Source: JAUIAI01 sp049680625 (GTDB lineage: Bacteria; Pseudomonadota; Gammaproteobacteria; Burkholderiales; Burkholderiaceae_E). From it: 64,000 nt of DNA. Positions 24,861 through 33,970 of the stretch are shown here, one piece after another. The translations under genes were made by a program, and so were the position numbers. The stretch spans positions 23,566 through 87,565 of the forward strand of contig JBAUID010000028.1 of the NCBI GenBank assembly GCA_049680625.1, read 5' to 3'. Each line of letters opens with the position of its first letter. The first letter of the stretch is position 1. Below the pieces are notes generated by a model. The model had not been told where the DNA came from and searched no databases. It saw only the letters and a list, made by a program, of their open reading frames with translations.

Positions 24861-26966
24861 TCAAGAATCGCACAAAACGACCGATTTGATTCCCGCAGGG
24901 TTCAGAGTGTTATTGGTTGTTGGAATCGGCTTTTCCGCCAGTTGCCGGGCCGAGGCTTCAAGACAATTAATGAGATCCCAGGCAAGGTGATGCCCGTGAG
25001 CATTAAGTAAAGCATTGATCTCTTGTGCCGGACCAGTATGCAAGCTGAAACCCCGCCCTCCAGCGGTGAACACCAACCGGCTTGAACCAGTAGACGAGAC
25101 AGTCGCATCTGTCGATTGGTTAACAGGTTGTTCAATCATAACCACCTTGCCCAGCTCTGATAAGCGGGTATTGAGAAAAGCAAACGTTCCAGCAGCAAGT
25201 CGTGGATTAAAGCGCCGGTCGATGAATGCCTGCCGCGGGTAATACCCCCGATCGACATCCATAAAGGTATCAAAAATCAAGCTGACCCTGTCATGCCCCT
25301 GAGACAAAATAACAGCTTCGGCAGTTCGTGCCGCGAGCGCTGCATCATCTGCCCGCATTTGTGCAACTGAAGGCCCGGCAAGCTTAAGCGACGCCAGAAC
25401 ATCACAATCCATTTCATCAGCAAAACGATGAATGCGGGCCATTGCCGATGGCAGGTTATCGTCGAAATCGATCCGTACGGTAACGCCGTCAATCACCCCG
25501 CCAGACAATGGCGTCCGCAATGTTCTCTCTGCCGCATCCAACTCGGAAACGCTAAAGCCGCTTTTAACAAAATGGGTAAAGTGTTTGCCGTCAAAGCGTG
25601 AGTTGTCACCCGACAAAATTTTTGCAAATAACAGCTTGACCCCGGATTCCTTGCGAATGGTTGCCAGGGCTGCTTGCATTGACTCAAAACTGTCAGCAGT
25701 AGCGTTCACTTCGAAAGCCTCTATCCCGCAGGCTGCGAGGTCGCGCTGTAACAAGGCCTCACGCGGTTTGCCCAGGCAGGTAACAACAAAACGATTGCCG
25801 CTGGTTGCCAGCACTGACATCCGCTGAGCAGAATAATCTTCAGCCAGGTCAACAGACGGCACTTTGCATAGCCGCACCCCCATTTCCCAGAGCGACTGCA
25901 ATGGGTAGTCGTTGCGGGCCCACTTGCGGCCAAATTCCTGCACACCACCGGTGGCACTGATTTGCATTGTTTCCGCCCACGGATGCCGCAATTCAACCCC
26001 GACCCGGTTCAGGCCAGAAGTCTTCGGATGAGCCAGGGTCAGTTGGTTGCGTCGGGTTGCCGTTTCTCCGGGGGCAGAACGTCCGTCCATAGTCCTGACC
26101 GAATAGGCAACATGGTCATCAGCGAAGACATCCACCAGGAAATAACCATAGCGTTCAGCATCCCCCCGCGCATGCTCGATGCTGGGCGCAATACGGTAAA
26201 ACTCGGAGAAGTCGTGACGCATGAAGGCGGTCGACGGCAGCATATACATCTCGGCGTTACCAATGCGGTCATACCAGAAGTTATGAACATGGCCGGCAAA
26301 GACGGCTTCGACCTCAGCGCGTTGCAGCTGTTCAACCACCCAGGCCCGTGCGGGTTGATCGATATTGTCATAGTTGCCAGCTTCGTCAGCAGTATGAATA
26401 TACGGTGGATAGTGCATGAAAACGAAAACCCGCAACGCACCGGCGCTACCCAGCTGTGCGCTGAACCAGGCGCGTTGTTCGTGGTCTTGCGAAAGACCCG
26501 AGTTAAACAATACTGAATTCAGCATGAGGAACCGACATCCCTCGTGGTCAAACCCATAATAGTCGGGCCCAAAGGCGTCCCGGTATAAGCGCAAGTAGTC
26601 TGCGCAGATTAAGTCGGCCGGCATCCAGTCGATGTGCTTGTCCCCGACATCGTGGTTGCCCGGAATGACGTGCAGAGGCATTTTCAGACTTGCGGTCATG
26701 TCTCGAAAGTGAGCGACAGCATCGTTGAAACCCGGCAGCGAAGGCACGGGATGGACGATGTCACCCAGGTGAACGACAAAGTCCGGTGCCGGAGACATCT
26801 GGCTGATTTCGTTGAAAACATAGCGGGCACGCGCATTGGCCGACGCATTCGTGATGAAGGGTGAAGATCCACCCTCCTCTGTTTCGTTGACATGGGTATC
26901 AGCGACCACGGCAAACCGAAAAACCGGCTCATCACTGCCGGGACGCTTGGTATTGTTAACTTGCAT
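24861..26966 (-). CDS. Calcineurin-like metallophosphoesterase with unknown C-terminal domain
   Basis: This 701-residue protein has a complete N-terminal metallophosphoesterase domain (about 15-290). Its motifs are 'VVADTHVNE' (D-x-H), 'VHLGDIVHP' (GD), 'VIPGNHDVGD' (GNHD), 'VFMHYPPY' and 'FAGHVHNFW' (GHVH). A linker and about 370 residues of unassigned sequence follow; the end shows alternating hydrophobic strands and helices ('VTVRIDFDDNLPSAMARIHR', 'RVSLIFDTFMDVDRGYYPR', 'KVVMIEQPVNQSTD') that look like a TIM-barrel, isomerase-like fold. No signal peptide is seen. A GGAG site lies 5 nt upstream. The substrate is unknown. Confidence 0.8.
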   Translation of the reverse strand: MQVNNTKRPGSDEPVFRFAVVADTHVNETEEGGSSPFITNASANARARYVFNEISQMSPAPDFVVHLGDIVHPVPSLPGFNDAVAHFRDMTASLKMPLHVIPGNHDVGDKHIDWMPADLICADYLRLYRDAFGPDYYGFDHEGCRFLMLNSVLFNSGLSQDHEQRAWFSAQLGSAGALRVFVFMHYPPYIHTADEAGNYDNIDQPARAWVVEQLQRAEVEAVFAGHVHNFWYDRIGNAEMYMLPSTAFMRHDFSEFYRIAPSIEHARGDAERYGYFLVDVFADDHVAYSVRTMDGRSAPGETATRRNQLTLAHPKTSGLNRVGVELRHPWAETMQISATGGVQEFGRKWARNDYPLQSLWEMGVRLCKVPSVDLAEDYSAQRMSVLATSGNRFVVTCLGKPREALLQRDLAACGIEAFEVNATADSFESMQAALATIRKESGVKLLFAKILSGDNSRFDGKHFTHFVKSGFSVSELDAAERTLRTPLSGGVIDGVTVRIDFDDNLPSAMARIHRFADEMDCDVLASLKLAGPSVAQMRADDAALAARTAEAVILSQGHDRVSLIFDTFMDVDRGYYPRQAFIDRRFNPRLAAGTFAFLNTRLSELGKVVMIEQPVNQSTDATVSSTGSSRLVFTAGGRGFSLHTGPAQEINALLNAHGHHLAWDLINCLEASARQLAEKPIPTTNNTLNPAGIKSVVLCDS

Positions 26967-27090
26967 GTGATCTCCGCCGCTTGCGTTGTGCTTATGTTGT
27001 TTTCGCTGTTTCTGTTATGTAGACCGCCGACGCACTTGTTTTAGTCGACCGAATCATTCTAAACGAGCGCAGCGCACGTCGATTCTGAAG

Positions 27091-28446
27091 TCAGGTGCTA
27101 TTGGCGCTCCCGTCCGCCACCCCACGCCAGTCTCCATGGCGAAGAAACCAGCCAAGGGTTGCGGCACGCAACACATAAAAGACAGCGATAGCCAGCCACA
27201 ACCCATGATTACCACCCCATGCGATTGCCGGCCAGCTGAACAGCAAATACAGTCCGGTTGCCAGCACCATCGCATTTCGCATCTGGCGGGTTCGCAAGGC
27301 ACCGACAAATATTCCGTCCAGCTGGTAACTCCAGACGGCGATTAGCGGCATGGCAATCAACCAAAGTAAATACTCCCCAGCCTGCACGCGTACCGACTCG
27401 ATTGTCGTCAGCAGGGCAACCATGTCGGTTCCAAAGACCGCGAACACAACGGTATACGCGAACGCCGTTAATGCCGCCCACTGGGTGGTGGCACGAATTG
27501 CCCAACGAAATTCATCTCTGCGCTTGCTGCCAACCGCCCCACCCACCAGCGATTCAGCGGCATGGGCAAAACCGTCCAGACCGTAGGCCAGCAAATGAAC
27601 CAATTGCATGATGACCGCATTCCCCGCCAGGGTCACATCACCAAAACCGGCGCTTTTTGCGTTGAACCAGGCGAAACCGAATATCAGGCACAAAGTGCGC
27701 ACGAAAATATCCGCATTCAGACTCAGCAGCGGCAAGTAGCGATTCAGGCTGAACACGCTGTCCACAGGCCATTGCCCGCTTAAACCAACCAGTACCCGGC
27801 GCAATAGCAATACTGAGCAGATTAGCGCCAGGTATTCGGCAATCACGCTGGCAATTGCAACACCCTCGATACCCCAGCCCAGACCCAGGACAAAAACAAT
27901 GCTTAGTGCCGCATTGGTCAGATTCAATACCAATTGGGCAACCAAGACAAAACTGGTGCGCTGCATACCAACAAAAACACCAACCATTACGTAGTTCAGC
28001 AGGGTTGCCGGTGCGCTGAATACCCGTATCTGGTAGTACTGCCGCATCGCCGTTTCAACGACCTCACTGGCCGGGAACGCCCAGGCGGCCAATTGCACCA
28101 GGGGTAAACGCAGCAGCAGGATTAAGCCACCAAACACCATCGCCAGAACGCAGTTACGCATAATGACGTCGCGCATGGCCTGGCCGTCACGCCGGCCCCA
28201 GGCCTGCGAAACCATGCCGGTGGTGCCCATACGCAAAAAACCAAAGGCCCAGAACAAAAAAGCGAAAACAGTGGCGCCCAGTGCCACAGCGCCGATGTAG
28301 GCGGGGTCGTCCAGGCGGCCCATCACTGCCGTATCGACCAGACCAACCAGAGGAACAGACAGGTTCGACAAAATAATAGGCAGTGCCAGCATCAGTACAC
28401 GCCGGTGGGTCTGCGCACCGGCCGGCAGGGGTGAATCAGGTTTCAA
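27091..28446 (-). CDS. MATE-family efflux transporter (DinF-like)
   Basis: At 451 residues with about twelve hydrophobic segments, this is a multidrug and toxic compound extrusion protein. DinF-branch features include 'PIILSNLSVPLVGLVDTAVM' near 24-43 and 'GTTGMVSQAWGRRDGQAMRD' near 74. It uses a cation gradient to export organic cations or drugs. It sits between YaeQ and the phosphoesterase on the same strand, with gaps of 85 and 124 bp, so co-transcription is possible but not tight. Confidence 0.9.
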   Translation of the reverse strand: MKPDSPLPAGAQTHRRVLMLALPIILSNLSVPLVGLVDTAVMGRLDDPAYIGAVALGATVFAFLFWAFGFLRMGTTGMVSQAWGRRDGQAMRDVIMRNCVLAMVFGGLILLLRLPLVQLAAWAFPASEVVETAMRQYYQIRVFSAPATLLNYVMVGVFVGMQRTSFVLVAQLVLNLTNAALSIVFVLGLGWGIEGVAIASVIAEYLALICSVLLLRRVLVGLSGQWPVDSVFSLNRYLPLLSLNADIFVRTLCLIFGFAWFNAKSAGFGDVTLAGNAVIMQLVHLLAYGLDGFAHAAESLVGGAVGSKRRDEFRWAIRATTQWAALTAFAYTVVFAVFGTDMVALLTTIESVRVQAGEYLLWLIAMPLIAVWSYQLDGIFVGALRTRQMRNAMVLATGLYLLFSWPAIAWGGNHGLWLAIAVFYVLRAATLGWFLRHGDWRGVADGSANST

Positions 28447-28531
28447 GTGTGGATCGCCACCGCCTGCTTGCGTGGGCCGCGGACCACTGGCGGCCGCATC
28501 AACCGCGGTAACCGCATCAACCGGGCCGAGC

Positions 28532-29083
28532 TCACCTGGCCCGCCGCTCTTTCACTACAACAGGCTCAATCTGGACACTGTCCGAATTACCGGCCACCAG
28601 GATTTGTCCATCCTGAATTGACGCATCGAGCTTCATTGCGCGATTGGCCAACCTGGCCAGAGCACGGCTGTCATCCGGGCTGACAGACCAGATTCTCAGG
28701 TTGTCAAAACGCTCGAGCTCAGCTGCCATGCGCTCGTACCAGAGACTCGCCTTAGTGCCGCCATAAGTCAGGATTTCAACCAATCCCGCCCGGCCGCAGG
28801 CTTTTCGTATGCGCTTGTCGTCCGGCATGCCAAGATCAACCCAGCACTGAATGTGACCGGTTAAGTCGCGTACCCATAAGTCCGGCTCGTCATCAGTGGA
28901 GACGCCGCGGCCAAAGGCCAGGGAGTCGTCAGCAAACATAACAAATGCCAGCACCCTGAGCATCAGACGCTCGCTGTTTTCAGACGGATGCTGGGCCAGG
29001 GTTAGCAAATGCGACTGATAGTAGTGCCTGTCCATATCTGCGACAGACAGTTCGAGTTTGCAGATAGTTGCGCCCAGTGCCAT
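28532..29083 (-). CDS. yaeQ: YaeQ family protein
   Basis: This 183-residue protein matches YaeQ throughout: the start 'MALGATICKLELSVADMDRH', 'LAQHPSENSERLMLRVLAFV' near 29-48, 'EPDLWVRDLTGHIQCWVDLG' near 66-85, and 'ACGRAGLVEILTYGG' near 94. YaeQ has a PD-(D/E)XK nuclease-like fold and an unsettled cellular role; it was first described as a suppressor affecting RfaH-dependent expression. It lies 18 bp after the PLP enzyme gene. Confidence 0.88.
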   Translation of the reverse strand: MALGATICKLELSVADMDRHYYQSHLLTLAQHPSENSERLMLRVLAFVMFADDSLAFGRGVSTDDEPDLWVRDLTGHIQCWVDLGMPDDKRIRKACGRAGLVEILTYGGTKASLWYERMAAELERFDNLRIWSVSPDDSRALARLANRAMKLDASIQDGQILVAGNSDSVQIEPVVVKERRAR

Positions 29084-29101
29084 GGGCGGGATTCTACAGT
29101 C

Positions 29102-30391
29102 TTATGTGTAGCGCACGGGGCCAGCGCCCTGACTGGCGTCGGCCCTGCCCACCCCAGGCAGTGTCCTGGCCAGGTCGGACAGATAGGCGTCCATGGAATT
29201 CACGTGCAGCATTGACATCATACGGTGAATTGCCCGCGGATTTTGCAAAAGGCCGGGCTGCCAGCCCAGAGCCTGCAGCGCCTGCGCCAGGGAAAAAATA
29301 TCGCGGTCTTCAGATGTAAACGCAACAATGGCCAGTTCAGGCTGCCCCAGCACGGACAGGCCGGGCAGCGCATTGACGCCTTTGCAATACTGGTCAATAG
29401 CAGCCAACAGCTGGCCCGCCACTTGTTGGTACCCGGTACTGCCGAGCAATTGCAGAGTAGCCCAGGCCCCGGCTACACCGCCCGCCGGGCGGGTGCCAAC
29501 AATTGTTGACGTTGTGAAGTTGCCGTTGGGCCAGCGGTCGAACTGAAACGGCTGATAGGCAGCCAATGAGGCGTCTGCATACAGTACGGTTGATGCCGGT
29601 TTTGGACAATAGCCATACTTATGTAAGTCAGCAGATAGTGAAGACACACCATCTACCCCAAGATCGAAGGCTGGAATGTCGCGGCCAAGCATAACGGCAA
29701 ACGGTGCGAGATACCCGCCGACACAAGCGTCAACATGAAGCCAGAGTTGTTTCTCTTTTGCCAGCGATGCAAGACCGGTAATAGGATCAAACACGCCAAA
29801 CGGGAAACACGGCGCGGAGCCAACCAGCATGATCGTGTTGTCGTCAATGCTCGCGCGCATGCGTTCAGGGTTGGCCCGAAAAGAAGCATCGACCGGCACC
29901 CGGCGTACGGTTAAGTCCATCAGACCGGCCGCTTTGTCGAATGCCGGATGGGCCGATTCGGCCGCAACAATATTGCCCCGATGGTGCGGATCATCACGCT
30001 GTGCGCGGGCATGATTGCGGCAGGCCTGCACGGCCAGAATGATGCTCTCGGTGCCGCCGGTGGTCATAAAACCCGCGGCGCGCGCCGGTGCGTGAAATAA
30101 ATCCAGAACCATGCCGATAACTTCTTGTTCCATGCCACGCACACTCGGAAACGCCCGGGCTGCACCGAGAGCATTTTCGGTGAAATACTCGATAAATGCA
30201 TCTCGGCCAATGTTGAAAGCGTCGTCATTACCGCGAAAAACAAACAATGGCACTCGGCCGCCAGGCCAGTCTGCGTCGCCCTGCTTACGCTCACGCAGCT
30301 CCTGCAATACGGCATCGTGAGTGCGGCCTTTTTCAGGGAAGGATAATCGCGGAACAATCAGTGAGTCTGGATCTATTGGCAAAGTTTTCAT
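29102..30391 (-). CDS. PLP-dependent lyase/decarboxylase, sphingosine-1-phosphate lyase-like
   Basis: The 429-residue protein is a fold-type I PLP enzyme of the group II decarboxylase / S1P lyase family. It has 'FMTTGGTESIILAVQACRNH' at 108-127 (phosphate-binding region), Asp221 in 'LWLHVDACVGGY', and the PLP lysine Lys258 in 'SADLHKYGYCPKP', the pattern typical of S1P lyases. It may cleave a phosphorylated amino alcohol or decarboxylate an amino acid. The ATG at 30391 has an AGGA site upstream and fits the family start; the in-frame ATG at 30514 would add 41 unrelated residues. Confidence 0.85.
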   Translation of the reverse strand: MKTLPIDPDSLIVPRLSFPEKGRTHDAVLQELRERKQGDADWPGGRVPLFVFRGNDDAFNIGRDAFIEYFTENALGAARAFPSVRGMEQEVIGMVLDLFHAPARAAGFMTTGGTESIILAVQACRNHARAQRDDPHHRGNIVAAESAHPAFDKAAGLMDLTVRRVPVDASFRANPERMRASIDDNTIMLVGSAPCFPFGVFDPITGLASLAKEKQLWLHVDACVGGYLAPFAVMLGRDIPAFDLGVDGVSSLSADLHKYGYCPKPASTVLYADASLAAYQPFQFDRWPNGNFTTSTIVGTRPAGGVAGAWATLQLLGSTGYQQVAGQLLAAIDQYCKGVNALPGLSVLGQPELAIVAFTSEDRDIFSLAQALQALGWQPGLLQNPRAIHRMMSMLHVNSMDAYLSDLARTLPGVGRADASQGAGPVRYT

Positions 30392-30641
30392 TTGATTCCT
30401 GTAGTTGCCCTGCAGTGCGCTTAAAACGAACCGATAGTTTGGTGATTTTATAACGCCCGGAAGAAATACCCTCGAAACAGGTTGCAAGCCGAGCCGACAA
30501 AGCGCGAACTTCAAACAAAAACCGACCGCTTATCCGTTTGAACCTGTCGCCGAGTAAGGACAACCGCCATCCGACTGCTTCTGTACCGCAACCAACGTAA
30601 TCAAAATTTATAATGACAACACATTAAAGGCAGGAGCCTCC
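30392..30641. promoter_or_regulatory. Divergent spacer with TATAAT promoter element for the GTPase region
   Basis: No gene is seen in this divergent spacer. A perfect TATAAT lies at 30609-30614 on the plus strand, within a locally AT-rich patch; no good -35 is found 16-18 bp upstream. Transcription from it would begin near 30621, about 20 bp before the small leader reading frame at 30642. Confidence 0.45.
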
Positions 30642-30686
30642 ATGAATACACCCCGGGGCGGCGCCAAAACGCCGTGGGTATATTGA
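30642..30686 (+). CDS. Possible 14-residue leader peptide
   Basis: An ATG at 30642 is preceded by a strong ribosome site (GGCAGGAG, 5 nt spacer). It opens a frame of only 14 codons, MNTPRGGAKTPWVY, then TGA. The end overlaps a GC-rich inverted repeat (CGGCG-CCAAAA-CGCCG). It lies 26 bp before the Ras-like GTPase gene, whose own ribosome site is weak. It could be a leader controlling the GTPase or simply chance; there is no run of a single amino acid as in classical attenuators. Confidence 0.35.
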   Translation: MNTPRGGAKTPWVY

Positions 30687-30712
30687 TGGCCACAAACCAA
30701 AGTAAGCAGTAA

Positions 30713-31222
30713 ATGAACCAATACAAGATTTGCATGCTCGGTGCGTTTCACTCGGGAAAGACCAGTTTGGTCGATCGATATGTAAACGGGTGGTTCAACG
30801 AAAACATAAAAGCGACGCTTGGGGTTCGCATAGATAAAAAAGAGGTTCAAACCCAAACAGGCTCAATCGAGCTGGTTATCTGGGACATGGTTGGTGCCAA
30901 CAAATACCAGCAAGTGCAGACAACATACCTGCGAAACGCCTCGGCCTACATACTGGTTGTTGATGGCACGCGTGTAGAAACCGCCCGGGCGGCGATTGAC
31001 GTCCACAAAAAAGCACAAAAAGTCAGCGGTTCGCTGCCATTTATGCTGATCGTAAACAAATCAGATTTAGTCGATGAATGGGCGCACGAATCACCCGCCT
31101 GGGCCGGATTGTCGAAGAACGCAATTGCTACCGTACGAACCAGCGCGAAGTCCGGTGTCGGCGTTGATCAGGCATTCGAATTGCTCGCTGAAAGGTTTCA
31201 GGTTGATCTGCTACCTGCGTAA
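30713..31222 (+). CDS. Ras-superfamily small GTPase
   Basis: This 169-residue single-domain protein has all Ras-type motifs: G1 'GAFHSGKTS' (10-18), G2 Thr35 in 'KATLGVR', G3 'WDMVG' (57-61), G4 'NKSD' (115-118) and G5 'TSAK' (143-146). It is closer to eukaryotic Rab/Ras than to ordinary bacterial translation GTPases. The residue after the G3 glycine is Ala62 where Ras/Rab have the catalytic Gln, so hydrolysis may need help from a partner. There is no lipidation site. It is followed by a receiver protein and a histidine kinase on the same strand, suggesting a role in signalling. Unlike MglA, no MglB/roadblock gene is adjacent. Confidence 0.85.
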   Translation: MNQYKICMLGAFHSGKTSLVDRYVNGWFNENIKATLGVRIDKKEVQTQTGSIELVIWDMVGANKYQQVQTTYLRNASAYILVVDGTRVETARAAIDVHKKAQKVSGSLPFMLIVNKSDLVDEWAHESPAWAGLSKNAIATVRTSAKSGVGVDQAFELLAERFQVDLLPA

Positions 31223-31449
31223 CCCGCCACTGCGTAGCGATCTGGACGCAACCTGTCCAGCAAATGTGTGGGCAAATGTGGTGATTTGTTCAATTCAGCC
31301 TGAATGACAGATAAATGGTCAGAATAGTCATCCCGATGGTTACCTGCAAACCCCCGGCTAACTTTAAGATTACCACTGTTAATGCAGCACTTATTCCCCG
31401 ACTAAAAAACAAGGGGTCAAGTTGAGGATTCCCGGAAGCAGTTAATCGC

Positions 31450-31485
31450 AAAGTATCGCGCGGAATATCGCGCAAAGCATCGGAG
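31450..31485 (+). repeat. Three imperfect 12-bp tandem repeats
   Basis: AAAGTATCGCGC, GGAATATCGCGC and AAAGCATCGGAG lie head to tail directly before the start of the receiver gene; the last repeat contains its GGAG ribosome site. Repeats 1 and 2 share a perfect TATCGCGC core. They could be a regulator site controlling the two-component genes or affect translation. The rest of the 270-bp spacer 31223-31492 holds no gene. Confidence 0.4.
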
Positions 31486-31492
31486 AGTTACA

Positions 31493-31921
31493 TTGGTTGA
31501 AGCCATCGCAGAACGCACAACGGGAACGAAACCCCGCACAAGAGACCTCGACAAACTGAGTCGGGTGTTAATTATCGAAGACACTCCGGACATTCGCAAC
31601 CTGCTGCGTTTTCTGTTGCAAAGCACAGGCATTCAGGTGATGGCCGTGGGTGACGGCAAAAGCGCACTCGAATTGATCGAATGCTGGCCCGCACCGGACG
31701 TGATATTGCTTGACCGCATGCTGCCCTATGTTGACGGTGACGAGTTGCTACGTGCCATCCGCCAGGAGCCAACCTGGGCTCACGTCCCCATTATTGTTGT
31801 GTCTGCAAAAGCCCAAAGCGAAGAAATTGCCGAGGCAATGGCTGCTGGTGCAACTGAATACATTACCAAGCCCTTCTCGCCGATGCACGTGATGAAAATA
31901 ATGGAAAAACACTTGCCCTAA
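31493..31921 (+). CDS. Single-domain response regulator (receiver)
   Basis: The 142-residue protein is a CheY-like receiver with a 22-residue polar lead. The acidic pocket is in 'IIEDTPD' (Glu29, Asp30), the phosphoacceptor Asp74 is in 'VILLDRMLP', the switch Ser is in 'IIVVSAK' (Ser104), and the Lys126 is in 'ITKPFSP'. There is no output domain. It starts at TTG 31493 with GGAG 8 nt upstream. It precedes the histidine kinase by 27 bp and is probably its phosphorylation partner or a phosphate shuttle. Confidence 0.88.
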   Translation: MVEAIAERTTGTKPRTRDLDKLSRVLIIEDTPDIRNLLRFLLQSTGIQVMAVGDGKSALELIECWPAPDVILLDRMLPYVDGDELLRAIRQEPTWAHVPIIVVSAKAQSEEIAEAMAAGATEYITKPFSPMHVMKIMEKHLP

Positions 31922-31948
31922 CCGGCATGAATTGAATACCTGCCAGCC

Positions 31949-33919
31949 ATGTCAAATAAAGGCGATCTGCGTCGCCCGAACCGCTTTGTGATCTCCGCAG
32001 ATTCAGGTGCGCTTAAGCGGATTGCCAATCTTGCCCAACTAAGCACCGGCAGCGATATTGCCCTGGTGTGCGTGTTTGATAAGTTCCGCGCCGGTGCCGG
32101 CTTGCATGATGAGCTGAACAACGAAGAACTCGAACTCGTTCTGACTTTGTGCAGCCGCTCGGTTCGTCATCATGAGTTGCTGCAAATACAGGATTTGCGT
32201 AACACGGTTGAGACGCCAGCCGGAGGCTGGGATAAGACTATGCCGAGTCTTGGTTCATTTTGTGGCGCACCGATCTGGGTGTCAGGAGTCCGTATTGGCA
32301 CCGTAGTGGTTGTGTCGAACGACAAACGTCGGCTGGACGACTACGAAACTGCCATGCTTACCAACCTGGCGCAACTGGCGGCAGACCAGATTGACTCGGC
32401 CCGGGCTCTGGAAAGCGCACAAGGCAAACATTTTCGCGCGCAGCAAATATTTCAGGAAATCTCTGACGGCGTCATTACGGTCAATGAATTTGGGCATATT
32501 CGTCGTATTAACAGGGCTGCGGAAAACATATTCGGGCACAACGCGGACGACATTAAGGGTCAGCGGATCACTCTGAATTCGCAACAAGGTCTGGTATTAG
32601 TTTCCTCCCCCGGGGAAAAACGCGGCCGTCTTCCTAACTTGAAGTCCTTGGTGGGTGAAAGACACACCATAGGGGGAAGACATGCTGACGGCCGCGCCCT
32701 GGCGCTTGACATGACGGTTGCCGAGGTCGAACTTCAGGATGAGCTCGCCTACGTATTGACAGTTCGTGACACAACCGAATTGCACGCGGCACAAATGCTG
32801 CTCAGCCAGCACAGCTTTATTGTGGAAAAAACAGAAAGCGCCGTGCTGGTTACCGATTCCAGCCAACGCATTGAATGGTGCAACCCGGGTTTCGAAACTA
32901 TTTCAGGTTACACACTCGCTGAAATTCGTGGTCAGTGTGCGGTCAAACTGCTTTGGAGTGAGGACACATCAAAGCCGGTTCGCAAACGTGTACAAAGCGC
33001 GATTGGCGAAAAACATTCGTATAACGCTGAAATGATTTGGTTAAGAAAAGGTGGACAGCCTTTTTGGATCGCCCTGGATGCCCACCCAATTTGCGACGTT
33101 AACGGGGAATTGGTTAAGTATGTGGCACTGGGTTTCGATATTACCGAGCGTAAACGCAGCGCCCAGATGAAAAGCGACTTCGTTTCAATGGTCAGCCATG
33201 AATTGCGCACACCGTTGACCGTCATTTCTGGCACGATTGAAGCGATGGCTGACGGGATCGCCGGGCCAATGCCGGAGCTGGCTGACGAATTACTCACCAT
33301 GGCAATGCGTAATTGCACTAGCCTGGCCACCCTGATTGAAGATTTGCTCGACATCAACCAGCTTGAAGCCGGTGTGGTGAAACTGAACAGTCGCCAGTTC
33401 AGCATTACGGAACTCATGGAAGAAGTGAAGCAATCCATGCATTCGATTGCGGAAGAAGCCCGGGTCGCCCTGCGGCTCGAACATTGCGATGACGAACCCA
33501 TGGTGTTTTCTGACCGGGACCGACTGAATCAAGTGGTGACCAACCTGATGTCCAATGCAATTAAGTTCTCACCACCGGACACTACAGTCACCCTGCGCTG
33601 TACCACCCAAAACGATACGGTTAGCATTTCGGTCACCGATCAGGGACCCGGAATCACCCATGAATTCCGACCTAAGTTGTTCGAAATGTTTGCCCGCGAT
33701 CCGGCAGTTGAAGCCAGTGGCAAAGAAGGTTTTGGCCTCGGCCTTTGCATCAGCAAAGGCCTGATGGATCGCATGGGTGGCGAAATCGGCTTTGAATCCA
33801 GTGAGGATGGTGGTGCCAGATTTTGTGTCTCTCTACCGTTACTCGGGAGCCAGCCACCGACCGGGACTCCAACACACCAGAATGTGACAGATGACCTGTT
33901 AGAGTCAGGCCAAGCATGA
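31949..33919 (+). CDS. GAF-PAS-PAS sensor histidine kinase
   Basis: The 656-residue protein has an N-terminal GAF-like domain (about 20-155), a PAS domain (about 165-275), a second PAS/PAC (about 285-400, with 'YVALGFDITERKRSAQMKSD'), HisKA with His417 in 'FVSMVSHELRTPLTVISG', and an HATPase domain (N box 'NQVVTNLMSNAIKFS', G1 'DQGPGI', G2 'GFGLGLCIS'). No membrane helix or signal peptide is seen, so it senses a cytoplasmic signal. Receiver genes flank it on both sides, both lacking DNA-binding domains. Confidence 0.92.
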   Translation: MSNKGDLRRPNRFVISADSGALKRIANLAQLSTGSDIALVCVFDKFRAGAGLHDELNNEELELVLTLCSRSVRHHELLQIQDLRNTVETPAGGWDKTMPSLGSFCGAPIWVSGVRIGTVVVVSNDKRRLDDYETAMLTNLAQLAADQIDSARALESAQGKHFRAQQIFQEISDGVITVNEFGHIRRINRAAENIFGHNADDIKGQRITLNSQQGLVLVSSPGEKRGRLPNLKSLVGERHTIGGRHADGRALALDMTVAEVELQDELAYVLTVRDTTELHAAQMLLSQHSFIVEKTESAVLVTDSSQRIEWCNPGFETISGYTLAEIRGQCAVKLLWSEDTSKPVRKRVQSAIGEKHSYNAEMIWLRKGGQPFWIALDAHPICDVNGELVKYVALGFDITERKRSAQMKSDFVSMVSHELRTPLTVISGTIEAMADGIAGPMPELADELLTMAMRNCTSLATLIEDLLDINQLEAGVVKLNSRQFSITELMEEVKQSMHSIAEEARVALRLEHCDDEPMVFSDRDRLNQVVTNLMSNAIKFSPPDTTVTLRCTTQNDTVSISVTDQGPGITHEFRPKLFEMFARDPAVEASGKEGFGLGLCISKGLMDRMGGEIGFESSEDGGARFCVSLPLLGSQPPTGTPTHQNVTDDLLESGQA

Positions 33920-33970
33920 CAAACATGCTACCGGCGATAAGCCACATAAAGCCAGGGAATCATCCCAACT

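Noticed and set aside
30713..31222. MglA polarity GTPase
   Set aside because: The G3 segment is the Ras/Rab WDxxG type, and no MglB/roadblock gene is adjacent.
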